A DNA stretch of 64,000 bases from an uncultured Roseburia sp. (GCA_900753715.1 CAAEAE010000103.1:124001-188000); one strand, 5' to 3'. Shown: positions 16,906 to 26,739, counted from the stretch's first letter. Numbers and translations: made by a program. The notes: generated from the sequence alone by a model not told the origin.

Positions 16906-17628
16906 ATGACAATTGCGTATTGCGAGGATGAGGCGGCGCAGGCTGCGTGGGTGAAAAAACTGATTTGCGGATGGGCAGCAGAAAATGAGAAAAACTGTAA
17001 TGTCCGGCTGTTTTCGAGCGCAGAAAGTTTTCTGTTTGAATTAAACGGTGCAGAGCTGGTTCCGTATGACCTTGTGATGTTGGACATTTCCATGGAGGGA
17101 ATGGATGGATTTTCCCTCGCAAGGCAGCTCAGACAGAAAGACAAAAATGTCAGGATTGCGTTTCTGACCTCGGATTCAAGTCATGTGTTCGAGGGATACG
17201 AGATTGATGCATGGAGATATTTATTGAAGCCGTTGGAAAAACCGCAGGTTTTTAAGATGCTGCAGGCATTGTGTGTGGAACTAGAACAGAGGGAATCGGA
17301 ATATTTTCTGTTGGATGTTTCAGGAGAAAACATCAAGATTGCGCTGGAAGAGCTGGATTATGTGGAAGTGAACGGGCATTATACCACACTGCATGGCAGC
17401 AGGCGGGACTATACGGTGAAAGAGAATTTTGGAGAACTTCTGATGCAGCTCAATGGGGCAGCGGGAAATGAAAGATTCGTAAAATGTCATAGAAGTGCAG
17501 CAGTAAACATATCCAGATTAGTGCGGATTGGAAGGCAGAACTGCATTTTGGAGAGTGGGATAGAACTTCCAGTGAGCAGAGGAATGTATCAGCAGCTCAA
17601 TGAGGTTTTTATCAGGAGAAATTTATGA
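16906..17628 (+). CDS. LytTR-family response regulator (AgrA/LytR type)
   Basis: 240 residues. The receiver domain has acidic residues in YCEDE, the phosphorylation site Asp60 in VMLDIS and Lys108 in LLKPLEK. The C-terminal LytTR DNA-binding domain (about 140-238) includes VEVNGHYTTLH and FVKCHRSAAVN. AGGAAG about nine bases upstream supports ATG 16906; in-frame codons further up lack such a site. The gene overlaps the following GHKL kinase by four bases, so the pair is translationally coupled. Such pairs usually sense peptides and control secreted or surface products; the target here is not shown. Confidence 0.92.
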   Translation: MTIAYCEDEAAQAAWVKKLICGWAAENEKNCNVRLFSSAESFLFELNGAELVPYDLVMLDISMEGMDGFSLARQLRQKDKNVRIAFLTSDSSHVFEGYEIDAWRYLLKPLEKPQVFKMLQALCVELEQRESEYFLLDVSGENIKIALEELDYVEVNGHYTTLHGSRRDYTVKENFGELLMQLNGAAGNERFVKCHRSAAVNISRLVRIGRQNCILESGIELPVSRGMYQQLNEVFIRRNL

Positions 17629-18356
17629 AGACACAACTGTTTTTTTCAGCCATTATTGTGGGAACAGCACTGCTGCTTTTGCTGATAGTGTTGTTGCTTT
17701 ATGCGGCGATGAAACGACGTTATGAGGAAACACTGATCCGGTATCAGAATAAATTATTATCACAGGAGATGGAGGAAGTACGTGGCATTTACCTGACCAT
17801 GCGTGGCTGGCGGCATGACTACCATAATCACATGCAGTCCGTGAAAGCGTATCTTGCAGGAAATCAGATTGAAGAAGCGAGAAATTATCTCAACCATCTG
17901 GAAACGGATTTAGACGACATCCGAATGCTTTTTGATACCGGGAATCTCAATGTGGATGCGATTTTAAATGCCAAAATTTCGCTTGCACTTGAACATAAAA
18001 TAAAATGTGATTATAAAGCAGTCATTCCGGAACATCTGACTGTGTCGGAACTTGACCTTTGTGTATTGATTGGAAACCTGATTGACAATGCAGTAGAGGC
18101 GTGTCGGAACGTAGAGCCGGAACAACAGTTTCTAAGACTTTATATAGCACCCCTAAAACAGCAGCTTTATATTTCTGTATGTAATGCGACGAATGAAGTG
18201 GTAAGAAAACTTGATGAGGAATATATCTCTAAGAAGCGCGGGGATCACGGACATGGGCTGAAACGGATCAATCACATCGTGGAAAAATATGAGGGCTACA
18301 TTAATCGGAAAAATGAACCGGGAGTGTTTGTCACGGAGATTATGCTGCCGCTATAA
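17625..18356 (+). CDS. GHKL-type sensor histidine kinase with one membrane helix
   Basis: 243 residues: one N-terminal membrane helix (about 5-28), a short coiled linker, the phospho-acceptor box WRHDYHNHM (His64), the N-box NLIDNAVEA (about 151-159) and the G-box GDHGHGL near 210. The AgrC-type membrane sensor with six or seven helices is missing, so it has almost no extracellular part; it may sense through the membrane or through a partner such as the neighbouring ABC transporter. It overlaps the regulator gene by four bases and ends before a strong terminator. Confidence 0.9.
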   Translation: MKTQLFFSAIIVGTALLLLLIVLLLYAAMKRRYEETLIRYQNKLLSQEMEEVRGIYLTMRGWRHDYHNHMQSVKAYLAGNQIEEARNYLNHLETDLDDIRMLFDTGNLNVDAILNAKISLALEHKIKCDYKAVIPEHLTVSELDLCVLIGNLIDNAVEACRNVEPEQQFLRLYIAPLKQQLYISVCNATNEVVRKLDEEYISKKRGDHGHGLKRINHIVEKYEGYINRKNEPGVFVTEIMLPL

Positions 18357-18366
18357 AAGGTAATTT

Positions 18367-18400
18367 GTGCACGAATTTTTACAATTCGTGCACTTTTTTT
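18367..18400 (+). terminator. Intrinsic terminator after the two-component operon
   Basis: A perfect 11-bp stem (18367-18377 with 18383-18393) with a five-base loop is followed by seven T residues. Confidence 0.88.
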
Positions 18401-18497
18401 GCAGGAAAGAAAAGACCCTGCTATATTAAAGTGCAAAAGAGTGAAGTAGTACAAAAGAGAAAATTTGGACAGCAAAAGGAATGGAAAGGAAGCGCAT

Positions 18498-20288
18498 ATG
18501 GAGATGAAAATAAAAAAACACAATGTATTTTGCAATATCTGGTACGTATTTGCACCTGTTTTCCGGCAAAAACCGGCTTATATCGTAAGGATGATAGCAG
18601 AGGCGGCTCTGTTTGTGGCATTGCCCTTGATGGCATCGGTGGCAAGCTCTGTGGTTGTGGCACTGCTGGGTGGTGGGCATCCGCTTTTTGTAATCGTTGT
18701 TTCTGTCATGACGATATTTGCAGCGTATGGAGCAGTCAACTGGCTGTATAACTATTTTTACATTTCAAATGGTGCTGATTTTATTGATATCCGGACTACA
18801 ATGCATATGTCGGCATTTAAGCGAAAAGAGATGGAGCTTTCGTTAGAACAGTCAGAAAACAATGAAATCCGTCAACTTCAGAACAGAGCTGGGATGGCAC
18901 TGTGGAATAACTGGATTGGTGTAGAGGGGATGGTACGCAGTGTCTGCACCATCGGAGATAACATTTTGGGACTTGTTGTTTACGCAATAATTGTGGGCGG
19001 GCTGAATATTAAAATTCTGCTTTTTTTACTTGTAATTTGTGTCGTGGATGCGTTAGTGTCAGGACTTTCTGCAAGAAGATTCAATAAAATAAAGGACGGT
19101 CTGGCACAGCAGGAGCGTGTGGAACGTTATCTCGATAAAGTGGTGGATGATGTGGCTGGCGGAAAGGATATCCGTATTTTCGGGCTTTCGGACTGGCTGA
19201 TTGAAAAATATGACATGGCAATCCAAAATCAGCGCAGGCTGATGTTTTCCTATGATACTTTATGTTTTCTGGCAGATGCGACAGAAGTAGTACTTTCCGG
19301 AATGAGAGACCTCGTCTGTTATCTGTATCTGATTTCCCTGCTGAAAAACGGAATGCCGGTTGCAGAGTTTGTCTTTTATCTCGGGTTAATCAGCGGATTC
19401 GCAGCATGGTTTACCCAGATTAGCAAAATGATAGTGGAAATCTTAAGAGACAGCAGGCAGATTGATGATTTACGTACCTTTATGGAACTGGAAAACAGCA
19501 TGAAATCTGACGGAGAAGAGCCCGATTTTTCTAAGATGGAGGTGGTATTTGACCATGTTTCCTATTGTTATGATGGCGCAAAGGAGCCCGTTTTAAAAGA
19601 CGTTTCCTTCCGGCTGGCTCCCGGTGAACATTTAGCGCTTGTGGGTTTAAACGGTGCTGGAAAGTCGACACTTGTAAAATTGATGGCAGGACTTTATCTC
19701 CCGACAGAAGGAACCGTATGGGTGAATGGGGTAAGTACTGCAGAGTTAAACCGTGTGAAGTATATGGAGCACATTGCTGCTATTTTCCAGAATCCGTTTC
19801 TGACAGCCTATTCGATTGGGGAAAATGTTGTGTTAGAGGAAACGTGGGACGAAGAGAAGGTGTGGGGTGCACTTGGGCAGGCCGGATTATCCGGGAAAGT
19901 AAAGTCGTTGGAAAAAGGAATTTTTACTTATCTTGGAAAAGATGTGGCAGAGGATGGGATTCAACTGTCGGGTGGGGAGACGCAAAAACTTCTTCTTGCA
20001 AGGGCATTATACCGTAATCCGGCATTGCTGCTTTTAGACGAGCCAACGGCGGCACTTGATGCGATTGCAGAAAATGAAATTTATGAGACCTATGCGGGTA
20101 CATTAAGAGGAAAATCGGCACTTTTTATTTCCCATCGTCTGGCTTCCACAAGATTTTGCGATAAAATCATACTTTTGGAGGCGGGCAGGATAAAAGAACA
20201 GGGCACACACGAGGAACTGATGAAGCAGCAGGGCAGTTATGCCGGATTATTTGAAATCCAGAGCAGATATTATACACAGGAGGCATAA
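18498..20288 (+). CDS. ABC exporter half-transporter (fused permease and ATPase), subunit 1
   Basis: 596 residues: an N-terminal membrane domain of about six helices (20-330), then an ATPase domain with Walker A GLNGAGKST (about 382-390), signature LSGGETQ (about 490), Walker B LLLLDEPTAALD (about 511) and H-loop FISHRL. ATG 18498 is preferred to an upstream in-frame TTG because GGAAAGGAAG precedes it. The second half-transporter starts five bases after its stop, so the two very likely form a heterodimer in the cytoplasmic membrane. Cargo unknown; proximity to an Agr-type pair suggests a peptide, which is inference only. Confidence 0.9.
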   Translation: MEMKIKKHNVFCNIWYVFAPVFRQKPAYIVRMIAEAALFVALPLMASVASSVVVALLGGGHPLFVIVVSVMTIFAAYGAVNWLYNYFYISNGADFIDIRTTMHMSAFKRKEMELSLEQSENNEIRQLQNRAGMALWNNWIGVEGMVRSVCTIGDNILGLVVYAIIVGGLNIKILLFLLVICVVDALVSGLSARRFNKIKDGLAQQERVERYLDKVVDDVAGGKDIRIFGLSDWLIEKYDMAIQNQRRLMFSYDTLCFLADATEVVLSGMRDLVCYLYLISLLKNGMPVAEFVFYLGLISGFAAWFTQISKMIVEILRDSRQIDDLRTFMELENSMKSDGEEPDFSKMEVVFDHVSYCYDGAKEPVLKDVSFRLAPGEHLALVGLNGAGKSTLVKLMAGLYLPTEGTVWVNGVSTAELNRVKYMEHIAAIFQNPFLTAYSIGENVVLEETWDEEKVWGALGQAGLSGKVKSLEKGIFTYLGKDVAEDGIQLSGGETQKLLLARALYRNPALLLLDEPTAALDAIAENEIYETYAGTLRGKSALFISHRLASTRFCDKIILLEAGRIKEQGTHEELMKQQGSYAGLFEIQSRYYTQEA

Positions 20289-20293
20289 GACAG

Positions 20294-22117
20294 ATGGAAA
20301 AGGCAAAGCGGGTGTCAGTAAAAGAAATGTGGAAATTTTGTCTGTTTCAGGCAAAGAACTATGGAATTCTGAAATTTGTGCTGGTTTTTGGAACGGTGAC
20401 AGGTGCATCAGTCGCTTATGTGAATAGTTTTGTCTATGCAAAAATCTTAGACAGCCTGTTGTCAGAAGAATACGATACAGCATCGAAATTTGTAGTGATA
20501 TTAGTGCTGCTTGTGATGGCACTTGAACTATTAACGAGAGGGTGCAAAAAAATTTTTTCCCATTATACTGCACCGAGCGAGGAGGAAACGAAAAAGAGGA
20601 CAGCACGCAAGGCGTTTGAAATGGAGTACGAAGAAATCGAAAAAACGGAGACGCTCCAGAGCTTCCGGCGCGTGAGACAGGGAGAAAACGGACATGGCGG
20701 AATCAAAGACCAGCTGGATGCAATTTATCAGTATTTTACAGAACTGGTGAAAGTGGTATTTGCGGCCGGGTTTGTGGGGGTGCTGTTAGCGCAGTCTGAT
20801 TTTGGAAAAGAAAATATCTGGCAGTTTTTGCTTTCCACCGCGGTACTGATTCTTGTTTTTGCAGGGGTATTATATCTTGAAAATCTCATTTCGCAGGATT
20901 TGGGCAGGAAAAATGTGCAGTTGAATCTGGAAAATGAGAAAGCAAATTCCCTGTCGGCTTACATTGGAAATTGCATATCATCAGAGACATACGCACAGGA
21001 TATCCGGCTGTATCATTTAAACGATTATCTGATGAAGAAATGGAATGTTGTGGCAGATGTGGCAAAGATGTTTATCAGAGTTAACAGATACAGCGGGAAA
21101 AAAGAAGGGATGGTGTCGTTTGCCTTACAGATTCTTGCGGGAGTGACTTACGTTTATATTGTGTTAAAGGCGCTTGCGGGAAGTATTTCGACCGGCGAGG
21201 TGCTTATGTATGCAGGTGCAATTATCACGATGATGGACAGTATCCGGCAGCTTATGAGATATCATATGGAAATTGATTACGCGAATGAATATCTGAAAGT
21301 TTATGAGGAATTTATTAACCTTCCCAATATGCACTATGATGGAACACTGCCGATAGAAAAGAGAACGGACAACTGCTATGAACTGGAATTTCGAAATGTT
21401 TCGTTCCGGTATCCGGATACGGAGCAGTGGATTTTAAAGGATGTAAGTCTTAAGTTTAACGTTGGGGAAAAACTGGCACTTGTCGGAAGAAACGGTGCCG
21501 GCAAGACGACGTTAATCAAGCTTTTGCTGCGGCTTTATGAGCCGACGGAGGGTGAAATCCTGTTAAATGGCATCAATATTGGAAAATATGATTATGAAGA
21601 GTACACACAGATTTTTTCCGTGGTATTCCAGGACTTCAAATTGTATCACTTCCCATTGGATGAAAATATCGCCGGTTCCTCTAAGGTGGATGAAGAACGC
21701 GTGAAGCTGGTACTGGAAGAAGTGGGACTGACCGGGCGTGTGGAAAAAATGCGCGATGGAATTCATACCATTCTTTACCATGAGACCGGGGACGGAGAGT
21801 CACTTTCCGGCGGGGAGGCGCAAAAGGCAGCTATTGCAAGGGCATTGTATAAGGATGCGCCATTTGTAATTTTAGATGAGCCAACGGCAGCGTTAGACCC
21901 GGTGGCAGAGGCGGAGATTTATGAGCAGTTTGGCAGTCTGGTAGGAGATAAGACCTCCATTTATATTTCCCACCGGATGAGCAGTTGTAAATTCTGTGAC
22001 AAGATTGTTGTGCTTGAAGCGGGAGAAATTGCGGAGGCGGGCTGTCACGAAGAACTGATGCAGAAACAGGGATGCTATTATGAGCTTTATGAAGCACAGG
22101 CACAGTATTATGTATAA
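20294..22117 (+). CDS. ABC exporter half-transporter (fused permease and ATPase), subunit 2
   Basis: 607 residues with a membrane domain to about 330 and an ATPase domain holding Walker A GRNGAGKTT (about 397), signature LSGGEAQ (about 503), Walker B FVILDEPTAALD (about 524-535) and H-loop YISHRM. As in subunit 1, the catalytic Glu after Walker B is kept, so both sites look active, unlike many heterodimeric exporters where one is degenerate. GGAGG lies about ten bases before the start, inside the end of the preceding gene. No terminator was recognised after it. Confidence 0.9.
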   Translation: MEKAKRVSVKEMWKFCLFQAKNYGILKFVLVFGTVTGASVAYVNSFVYAKILDSLLSEEYDTASKFVVILVLLVMALELLTRGCKKIFSHYTAPSEEETKKRTARKAFEMEYEEIEKTETLQSFRRVRQGENGHGGIKDQLDAIYQYFTELVKVVFAAGFVGVLLAQSDFGKENIWQFLLSTAVLILVFAGVLYLENLISQDLGRKNVQLNLENEKANSLSAYIGNCISSETYAQDIRLYHLNDYLMKKWNVVADVAKMFIRVNRYSGKKEGMVSFALQILAGVTYVYIVLKALAGSISTGEVLMYAGAIITMMDSIRQLMRYHMEIDYANEYLKVYEEFINLPNMHYDGTLPIEKRTDNCYELEFRNVSFRYPDTEQWILKDVSLKFNVGEKLALVGRNGAGKTTLIKLLLRLYEPTEGEILLNGINIGKYDYEEYTQIFSVVFQDFKLYHFPLDENIAGSSKVDEERVKLVLEEVGLTGRVEKMRDGIHTILYHETGDGESLSGGEAQKAAIARALYKDAPFVILDEPTAALDPVAEAEIYEQFGSLVGDKTSIYISHRMSSCKFCDKIVVLEAGEIAEAGCHEELMQKQGCYYELYEAQAQYYV

Positions 22118-22149
22118 AAATGTCTTTTTTGTGTCTTTTCACTTATCCA

Positions 22150-22178
22150 TTGCATTTCCCCGCAGGTTTTTTTATAAT
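22150..22178 (+). promoter_or_regulatory. Promoter of the TPR-GGDEF gene
   Basis: TTGCAT (22150-22155) and a perfect TATAAT (22173-22178), 17 bases apart, about 57 bases before the start codon. Confidence 0.68.
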
Positions 22179-22234
22179 AGGATGTAGTAGAAAACCTGTG
22201 AGGAACGGCAACGGAGAGAATAAGGGGAAGATAC

Positions 22235-23815
22235 ATGGGACTTGCAGCATTAAAAAAAGAACTTCGGGAAAAAATTATATCTTATCAATATAATAATGCA
22301 CCAAAGGAAGATATATGGGAGCTTTTGGATTCTTATGACCAGTATTTGAATGCGGACAGTGACGGAAATGAATTATCAGAGGCTGCCTTCTTCCGGGGTG
22401 AGGCGGCATTTCATATGGGGCGCTACCAGGACACGGTGGATGCTTTGACAAAAAGCATTGAAATTGAAAAGACAGCAGATTATTCTTATCTGGAAGCAGA
22501 TGCTTATAATATGCTTGGAATGCTATTCTCATTTGTAGGGTATGAGACAGTGGCGCTTGATAATTATCTGTCTGCCATCGAATCGGCGAAAAAGAACCGG
22601 AATGAGCAGGAAGAGGTGGCATCTTTATTAAATACCGGTCTTTTGTATCAGGGACTTTCGGAATACCGGAAGGCAATGGAATATTATAAACGTGGATATG
22701 ACCTGGCGAATGAAGTACAGCCTGGACCGGATATGTGGATGATGCTGCTTGCACTGGTGCAGAAGGCAATTCTTTTGTGTGAGATGGAGCGCTATGAAGA
22801 GGCACTTCGGATGAAACGGGAGATAGATACTTATTATCATGTGGTGGCACAGGATGAATTGATTTTGTCGAAATGTATGCTGGAGATTTTTTTGAAACAG
22901 CAGGAAGGAAAAAAAGAAGAAGTAAAAAAACAGATTCATGAGGTGCAGATATACCTCGTAAATGATTCGGATTATTTAGAGCAGATTGATGTTTACGTGG
23001 AATTTTGCAGTTTTCTGATGGAAAAAGGATATGGCGAAGAGGTGCGGAGCTTTCTTGATATTTTACAGGAAAAACTTGGCGCCACGGAGTTTTTTCATCT
23101 GAGAATGCGCCTCGAGGAACTGGAAGTTACCTACTATAAGCACTATGCAAAGGAAGAAGAATACCAGTTGGCATGTAAACGGTATATGGCGGTGCAGCAG
23201 GAGTATGAAAAAACAATAAAATCCTTTAAGCGGCAGACATTGTCAAATATTGAAAGCTTGCAGGAACTTGAGAAAAAACGGCAGGAGCTTGAGCGGCGCA
23301 GCAAGTGTGACCTTGCAACCGGATTGTTGAATAAGGAAGCATTTCGCTTTGAAGTGGAAATGTATCTTTCAGAGCGGAACCGGGATGTGACAGATGCCTG
23401 TATGATAGTAGATATTGATGGATTTAAGCTGGTGAATGACAGCTTTGGTCATCTTGTCGGAGATGAAGTGATTACGAAACTTGCTGCCATGATTGAAGAA
23501 CGTTTTCAGGAAAACTGTGTCTGTGGCAGGTTTGGCGGGGATGAGTTCGCTATTTTCTGGAAGGATGCTGCGGATATGACCCAGGTGGAACTTCGCGTGG
23601 AGAATCTCAGAGAAACATTTGCAGGAGAATGCTTCGGAAAAAATCATAACATCAACTGCACTTTAAGCGCGGGGGTTTCCTATAATCAGGGAGTAAATGC
23701 TTCCTATAAGACCATGCTTTCCTGTGCAGATGAAGCACTTTTGAAAGCAAAGGAATATGGAAAAAACAGGGTTGCATTTTTTGAAATAAAAAGAGGACTA
23801 TTGCGTAATGGCTGA
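22235..23815 (+). CDS. TPR-repeat diguanylate cyclase (GGDEF)
   Basis: 526 residues. Residues about 1-310 form tetratricopeptide helical pairs (for example AFFRGEAAFHMGRYQDTVDA); a coiled coil (about 325-355) leads into a GGDEF domain with DLATGLLNKEAF at its start and the active motif FGGDEF near residue 433. No EAL domain or membrane helix. It would make cyclic di-GMP in the cytoplasm in response to a partner bound by the TPR part. No allosteric RxxD site is obvious. The gene overlaps the next by eight bases, so the two products probably act together. Confidence 0.9.
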   Translation: MGLAALKKELREKIISYQYNNAPKEDIWELLDSYDQYLNADSDGNELSEAAFFRGEAAFHMGRYQDTVDALTKSIEIEKTADYSYLEADAYNMLGMLFSFVGYETVALDNYLSAIESAKKNRNEQEEVASLLNTGLLYQGLSEYRKAMEYYKRGYDLANEVQPGPDMWMMLLALVQKAILLCEMERYEEALRMKREIDTYYHVVAQDELILSKCMLEIFLKQQEGKKEEVKKQIHEVQIYLVNDSDYLEQIDVYVEFCSFLMEKGYGEEVRSFLDILQEKLGATEFFHLRMRLEELEVTYYKHYAKEEEYQLACKRYMAVQQEYEKTIKSFKRQTLSNIESLQELEKKRQELERRSKCDLATGLLNKEAFRFEVEMYLSERNRDVTDACMIVDIDGFKLVNDSFGHLVGDEVITKLAAMIEERFQENCVCGRFGGDEFAIFWKDAADMTQVELRVENLRETFAGECFGKNHNINCTLSAGVSYNQGVNASYKTMLSCADEALLKAKEYGKNRVAFFEIKRGLLRNG

Positions 23816-24404
23816 GAAAAATAATGAAACTATAATTGTAAACGGATTTGCATTTTCAGATGAAACAGAAGCCCAACAGGCAAAAAAGGAACAGGAAGGC
23901 ATTGCTTATATCAGCGGAAAGCTGGATATGAATCACCCGCAGATGGTGCTTGAAATCTACAATAAGATGGTGGAGGAAGCGCTGTTTGAAACAATTATCG
24001 GAGAAATGTATTTAAAGGAACTAAGAGATTATCTTGTTACGATTCCATACCTTAATCAGGAAGAAATCCTTCCGGTTCCGGTAATACACAGGCAGGCGTC
24101 CGGGGAGGTTTCAAAACCGGCAGTCAGAAAGCCGGCTGCAAAAAAGCAGACAAAACAGGAGCCAAAACAAAACGTACATGGCTGGGAGTGGAGAGCAAAG
24201 CTTATGACAGGAATCAGTATTGCACTTGCAGTCTGCGTGATTGCGATGTTCGCAATTCAGATGAGTGTTGGCAGTCCGAATATTTTGAATTACGAAAACA
24301 AAATTATTGACAAATATGCCCAGTGGGAACAGCAGCTTGAGGAGCGGGAGGCAGCAGTCCGGGAGCGGGAAAAACAGGCTGGCAGTTTCGGACAGGAGGA
24401 ATAG
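23808..24404 (+). CDS. Uncharacterised single-pass membrane protein coupled to the GGDEF gene
   Basis: 198 residues, beginning inside the GGDEF gene. The N-terminal part is soluble and acidic, a linker is rich in Lys, Pro and Ala (KPAVRKPAAKKQTKQEPK), one membrane helix covers about 131-149 (TGISIALAVCVIAMFAI), and the C-terminus is a short coiled coil (EEREAAVREREKQ). I recognise no family. The eight-base overlap upstream and two-base gap to the response regulator downstream suggest one signalling operon. It may tether a complex to the membrane. Confidence 0.65.
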   Translation: MAEKNNETIIVNGFAFSDETEAQQAKKEQEGIAYISGKLDMNHPQMVLEIYNKMVEEALFETIIGEMYLKELRDYLVTIPYLNQEEILPVPVIHRQASGEVSKPAVRKPAAKKQTKQEPKQNVHGWEWRAKLMTGISIALAVCVIAMFAIQMSVGSPNILNYENKIIDKYAQWEQQLEEREAAVREREKQAGSFGQEE

Positions 24405-24406
24405 AC

Positions 24407-25090
24407 GTGGAGAAAATAAAGATTCTGGTTGTGGACGATGAGAGCAGAATGCGGAAACTGGTGAAGGACTTTCTGGTCCGTGAGAATTATGAAGTACTTG
24501 AAGCGGGAGACGGAGAGGAAGCACTTGATATCTTTTATCAGGAAAAAAAAATCGCACTTTTAATCCTTGATGTTATGATGCCAAAACGCAATGGCTGGGA
24601 AGTATGCAGGGAAATCAGACAGAATTCGAATGTTCCGATTATCATGCTGACGGCAAAAGGTGAGGAGAGCGACGAATTAAACGGTTTTGAATTAGGCGTC
24701 GACGAGTATATATCCAAACCGTTTTCTCCGAAAATCCTTGTGGCAAGAGTGCAGGCGATTTTAAGGCGAAGCAATAAAGCACCGGATGCGTCGGATATTC
24801 TTGAAGCAGGAGGTATCCGTGTGGATAAGGCGGCACATTCTGTGGCTGTGGATGGAAAAGAGATAGAGTTAAGTTACAAGGAATTTGAACTTCTGACTTA
24901 TTTTATGGAGAATGCGGGAATTGCGCTTTCACGGGAAAAAATTCTGAATAATGTTTGGAACTATGATTATTTTGGAGATGCGCGTACCATTGATACCCAT
25001 GTGAAGAAACTTCGCGCCAAGATTGGTGAAAAAGGGGAGTATATCAAAACAATATGGGGAATGGGCTATAAATTTGAAATAGAAAAATAG
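24407..25090 (+). CDS. OmpR/PhoB-family response regulator
   Basis: 227 residues with a receiver domain (Asp55 in LLILDVMMPK, acidic pair in VVDDE, Lys in YISKPF) and a winged-helix DNA-binding domain (ELSYKEFELLTYF, then RTIDTHVKKLRAKIG). The start is GTG at 24407 with GGAGG ten bases upstream. It sits two bases after the previous gene and 26 bases before its partner kinase. The regulon cannot be told from sequence. Confidence 0.94.
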   Translation: MEKIKILVVDDESRMRKLVKDFLVRENYEVLEAGDGEEALDIFYQEKKIALLILDVMMPKRNGWEVCREIRQNSNVPIIMLTAKGEESDELNGFELGVDEYISKPFSPKILVARVQAILRRSNKAPDASDILEAGGIRVDKAAHSVAVDGKEIELSYKEFELLTYFMENAGIALSREKILNNVWNYDYFGDARTIDTHVKKLRAKIGEKGEYIKTIWGMGYKFEIEK

Positions 25091-25116
25091 TACAAAATGC
25101 CTAAAAAGTGTTGACG

Positions 25117-26667
25117 ATGAAAACGAGAAAATCTAAAATCTTATGGAATCAATCAAACAATGAAAATGAAACACAAAGCAGACGAAAAGAATCGCTTACT
25201 CAGGAACTGGTCTTTATCATAGTAGGACTGGTGGCAGGAACGGTGTTACTTTGCTGGTTTTTGAATACGGTGTTACTGGAATCGTATTATGTAAACCATA
25301 AGCAAAAAACACTTCTGGAAGGATTCGAGACAATTGATGCGCAGTGTGCATCGGAAGGACTCGATGCAAGTGATTTTGACGTGACCTTTGACAATCTCTG
25401 TGCAAACGGAAACATCACGGTTATGGTCATCAGTGCAGACCGCACGATTGTGCGCTCCTCGATTAACGATTCGCAGCAGATGCTGATTGAGTTTATGAAC
25501 ATTATTTTTGGAAAATCCGTGGGAGAAACCCGGATTCTTAAGGAAGATTCCAATTACGTGATTCAGAAGCGGACCGATGAGAGACTCGACGCAGAGTATC
25601 TGGTGCTTTACGGAACGTTGTCTAACGGTGATTTGATTCTGATGAAGTCGGCACTCGAAAGCATCCGGGAAAGCGTGAAAATTTCGAACCGTTTTCTTGC
25701 ATATGTCGGAATTTTTGCGGTGATTTTCAGTATTATTATCATTGTACTGGTTTCCAGACGGATTACGACACCACTGGTAAGGCTTGCCGATATTTCCAAA
25801 AGAATGACAGAGCTTGACTTTGAGGTAAAATATCAGCCGGCAAAGCATCGCACGAATGAGATTGACGTGCTGGGGCGGGATATGAATCTGATGTCGGAGA
25901 CACTTGAGAAGACAATTTCAGAATTAAAGAGTGCAAATAATCAGTTGCAGAGCGATATTGAGAAGAAAAACGAGATTGATGAGATGCGCAAGGAGTTCCT
26001 TTCCAATGTTTCACACGAATTAAAGACGCCGTTAGCATTGATTCAGGGATATGCGGAAGGGTTAAAGGAGTGCGTGCATGATGATGCGGAGAGCCGCGAT
26101 TTTTATTGTGAGGTCATCATGGATGAAGCGGATAAAATGAACCAGATGGTCAAGAAGCTGCTTACACTAAACCAGCTTGAGTTTGGAAAAGAGACGGTGA
26201 CGATGGAACATTTTGATTTGACAGAATTGATTACAGGCGTCATCAATTCACAGATGCTTCTTGCCGAACAGAGTGGAATCCGCATAGATTTTGAAGCGGA
26301 TGGACCGATGCTTGTCTGGGCGGATGAATTCAAGGTGGAAGAGGTGGTCACAAATTATCTGAGCAATGCAATTCATTATGCATCTTATGAAAAACGGATT
26401 TTAATCCGATATATTAAAAAGGCGGACTGTGTACGTGTCTGTGTATTTAATACCGGAGAGCCGATTCCAGAGTCGGAACTTGAAAATGTATGGATTAAAT
26501 TCTACAAAGTGGATAAGGCACGTACCAGAGAATATGGTGGCAGCGGAATCGGATTATCTATTGTGAAAGCAATCATGGAGTCCTTCCACAGAGAATGCGG
26601 CGTGGAGAATCACGAGGACGGTGTGGAATTCTGGTTTGAACTTGATACAAGCAGTAAAGTGGAATAA
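25117..26667 (+). CDS. Membrane sensor histidine kinase (HAMP, HisKA, HATPase)
   Basis: About 516 residues: membrane helices at about 34-54 and 195-215 enclosing an extracytoplasmic sensor of about 140 residues, a HAMP domain (ITTPLVRLADI onward), a coiled segment, HisKA with VSHELKTPLALIQGYAEGL (His near 300), and an HATPase domain with N-box VVTNYLSNAIHYAS and G-box GGSGIGLSIVKA. No clear ribosome site marks the start; ATG 25117 is my choice, with GTG 25108 and TTG 25111 possible. It pairs with the OmpR-type regulator upstream. The architecture is like PhoR/VanS-class kinases. Confidence 0.92.
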   Translation: MKTRKSKILWNQSNNENETQSRRKESLTQELVFIIVGLVAGTVLLCWFLNTVLLESYYVNHKQKTLLEGFETIDAQCASEGLDASDFDVTFDNLCANGNITVMVISADRTIVRSSINDSQQMLIEFMNIIFGKSVGETRILKEDSNYVIQKRTDERLDAEYLVLYGTLSNGDLILMKSALESIRESVKISNRFLAYVGIFAVIFSIIIIVLVSRRITTPLVRLADISKRMTELDFEVKYQPAKHRTNEIDVLGRDMNLMSETLEKTISELKSANNQLQSDIEKKNEIDEMRKEFLSNVSHELKTPLALIQGYAEGLKECVHDDAESRDFYCEVIMDEADKMNQMVKKLLTLNQLEFGKETVTMEHFDLTELITGVINSQMLLAEQSGIRIDFEADGPMLVWADEFKVEEVVTNYLSNAIHYASYEKRILIRYIKKADCVRVCVFNTGEPIPESELENVWIKFYKVDKARTREYGGSGIGLSIVKAIMESFHRECGVENHEDGVEFWFELDTSSKVE

Positions 26668-26679
26668 TACATTTTTCTG

Positions 26680-26708
26680 TTGCTATATTTTTTTTAAAAT
26701 GCTAACAT
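26680..26708 (+). promoter_or_regulatory. Possible promoter of the lipoprotein gene
   Basis: TTGCTA (26680-26685) and TAACAT (26703-26708), 17 bases apart, in the AT-rich gap after the kinase gene. Confidence 0.4.
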
Positions 26709-26739
26709 AAGATTAGTTTACAAGGATGTGAGGAATCAT

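Noticed and set aside
16649..17122. Minus-strand 157-codon open frame
   Set aside because: It lies opposite the response regulator and crosses a promoter and a terminator; composition and position mark it as a shadow.
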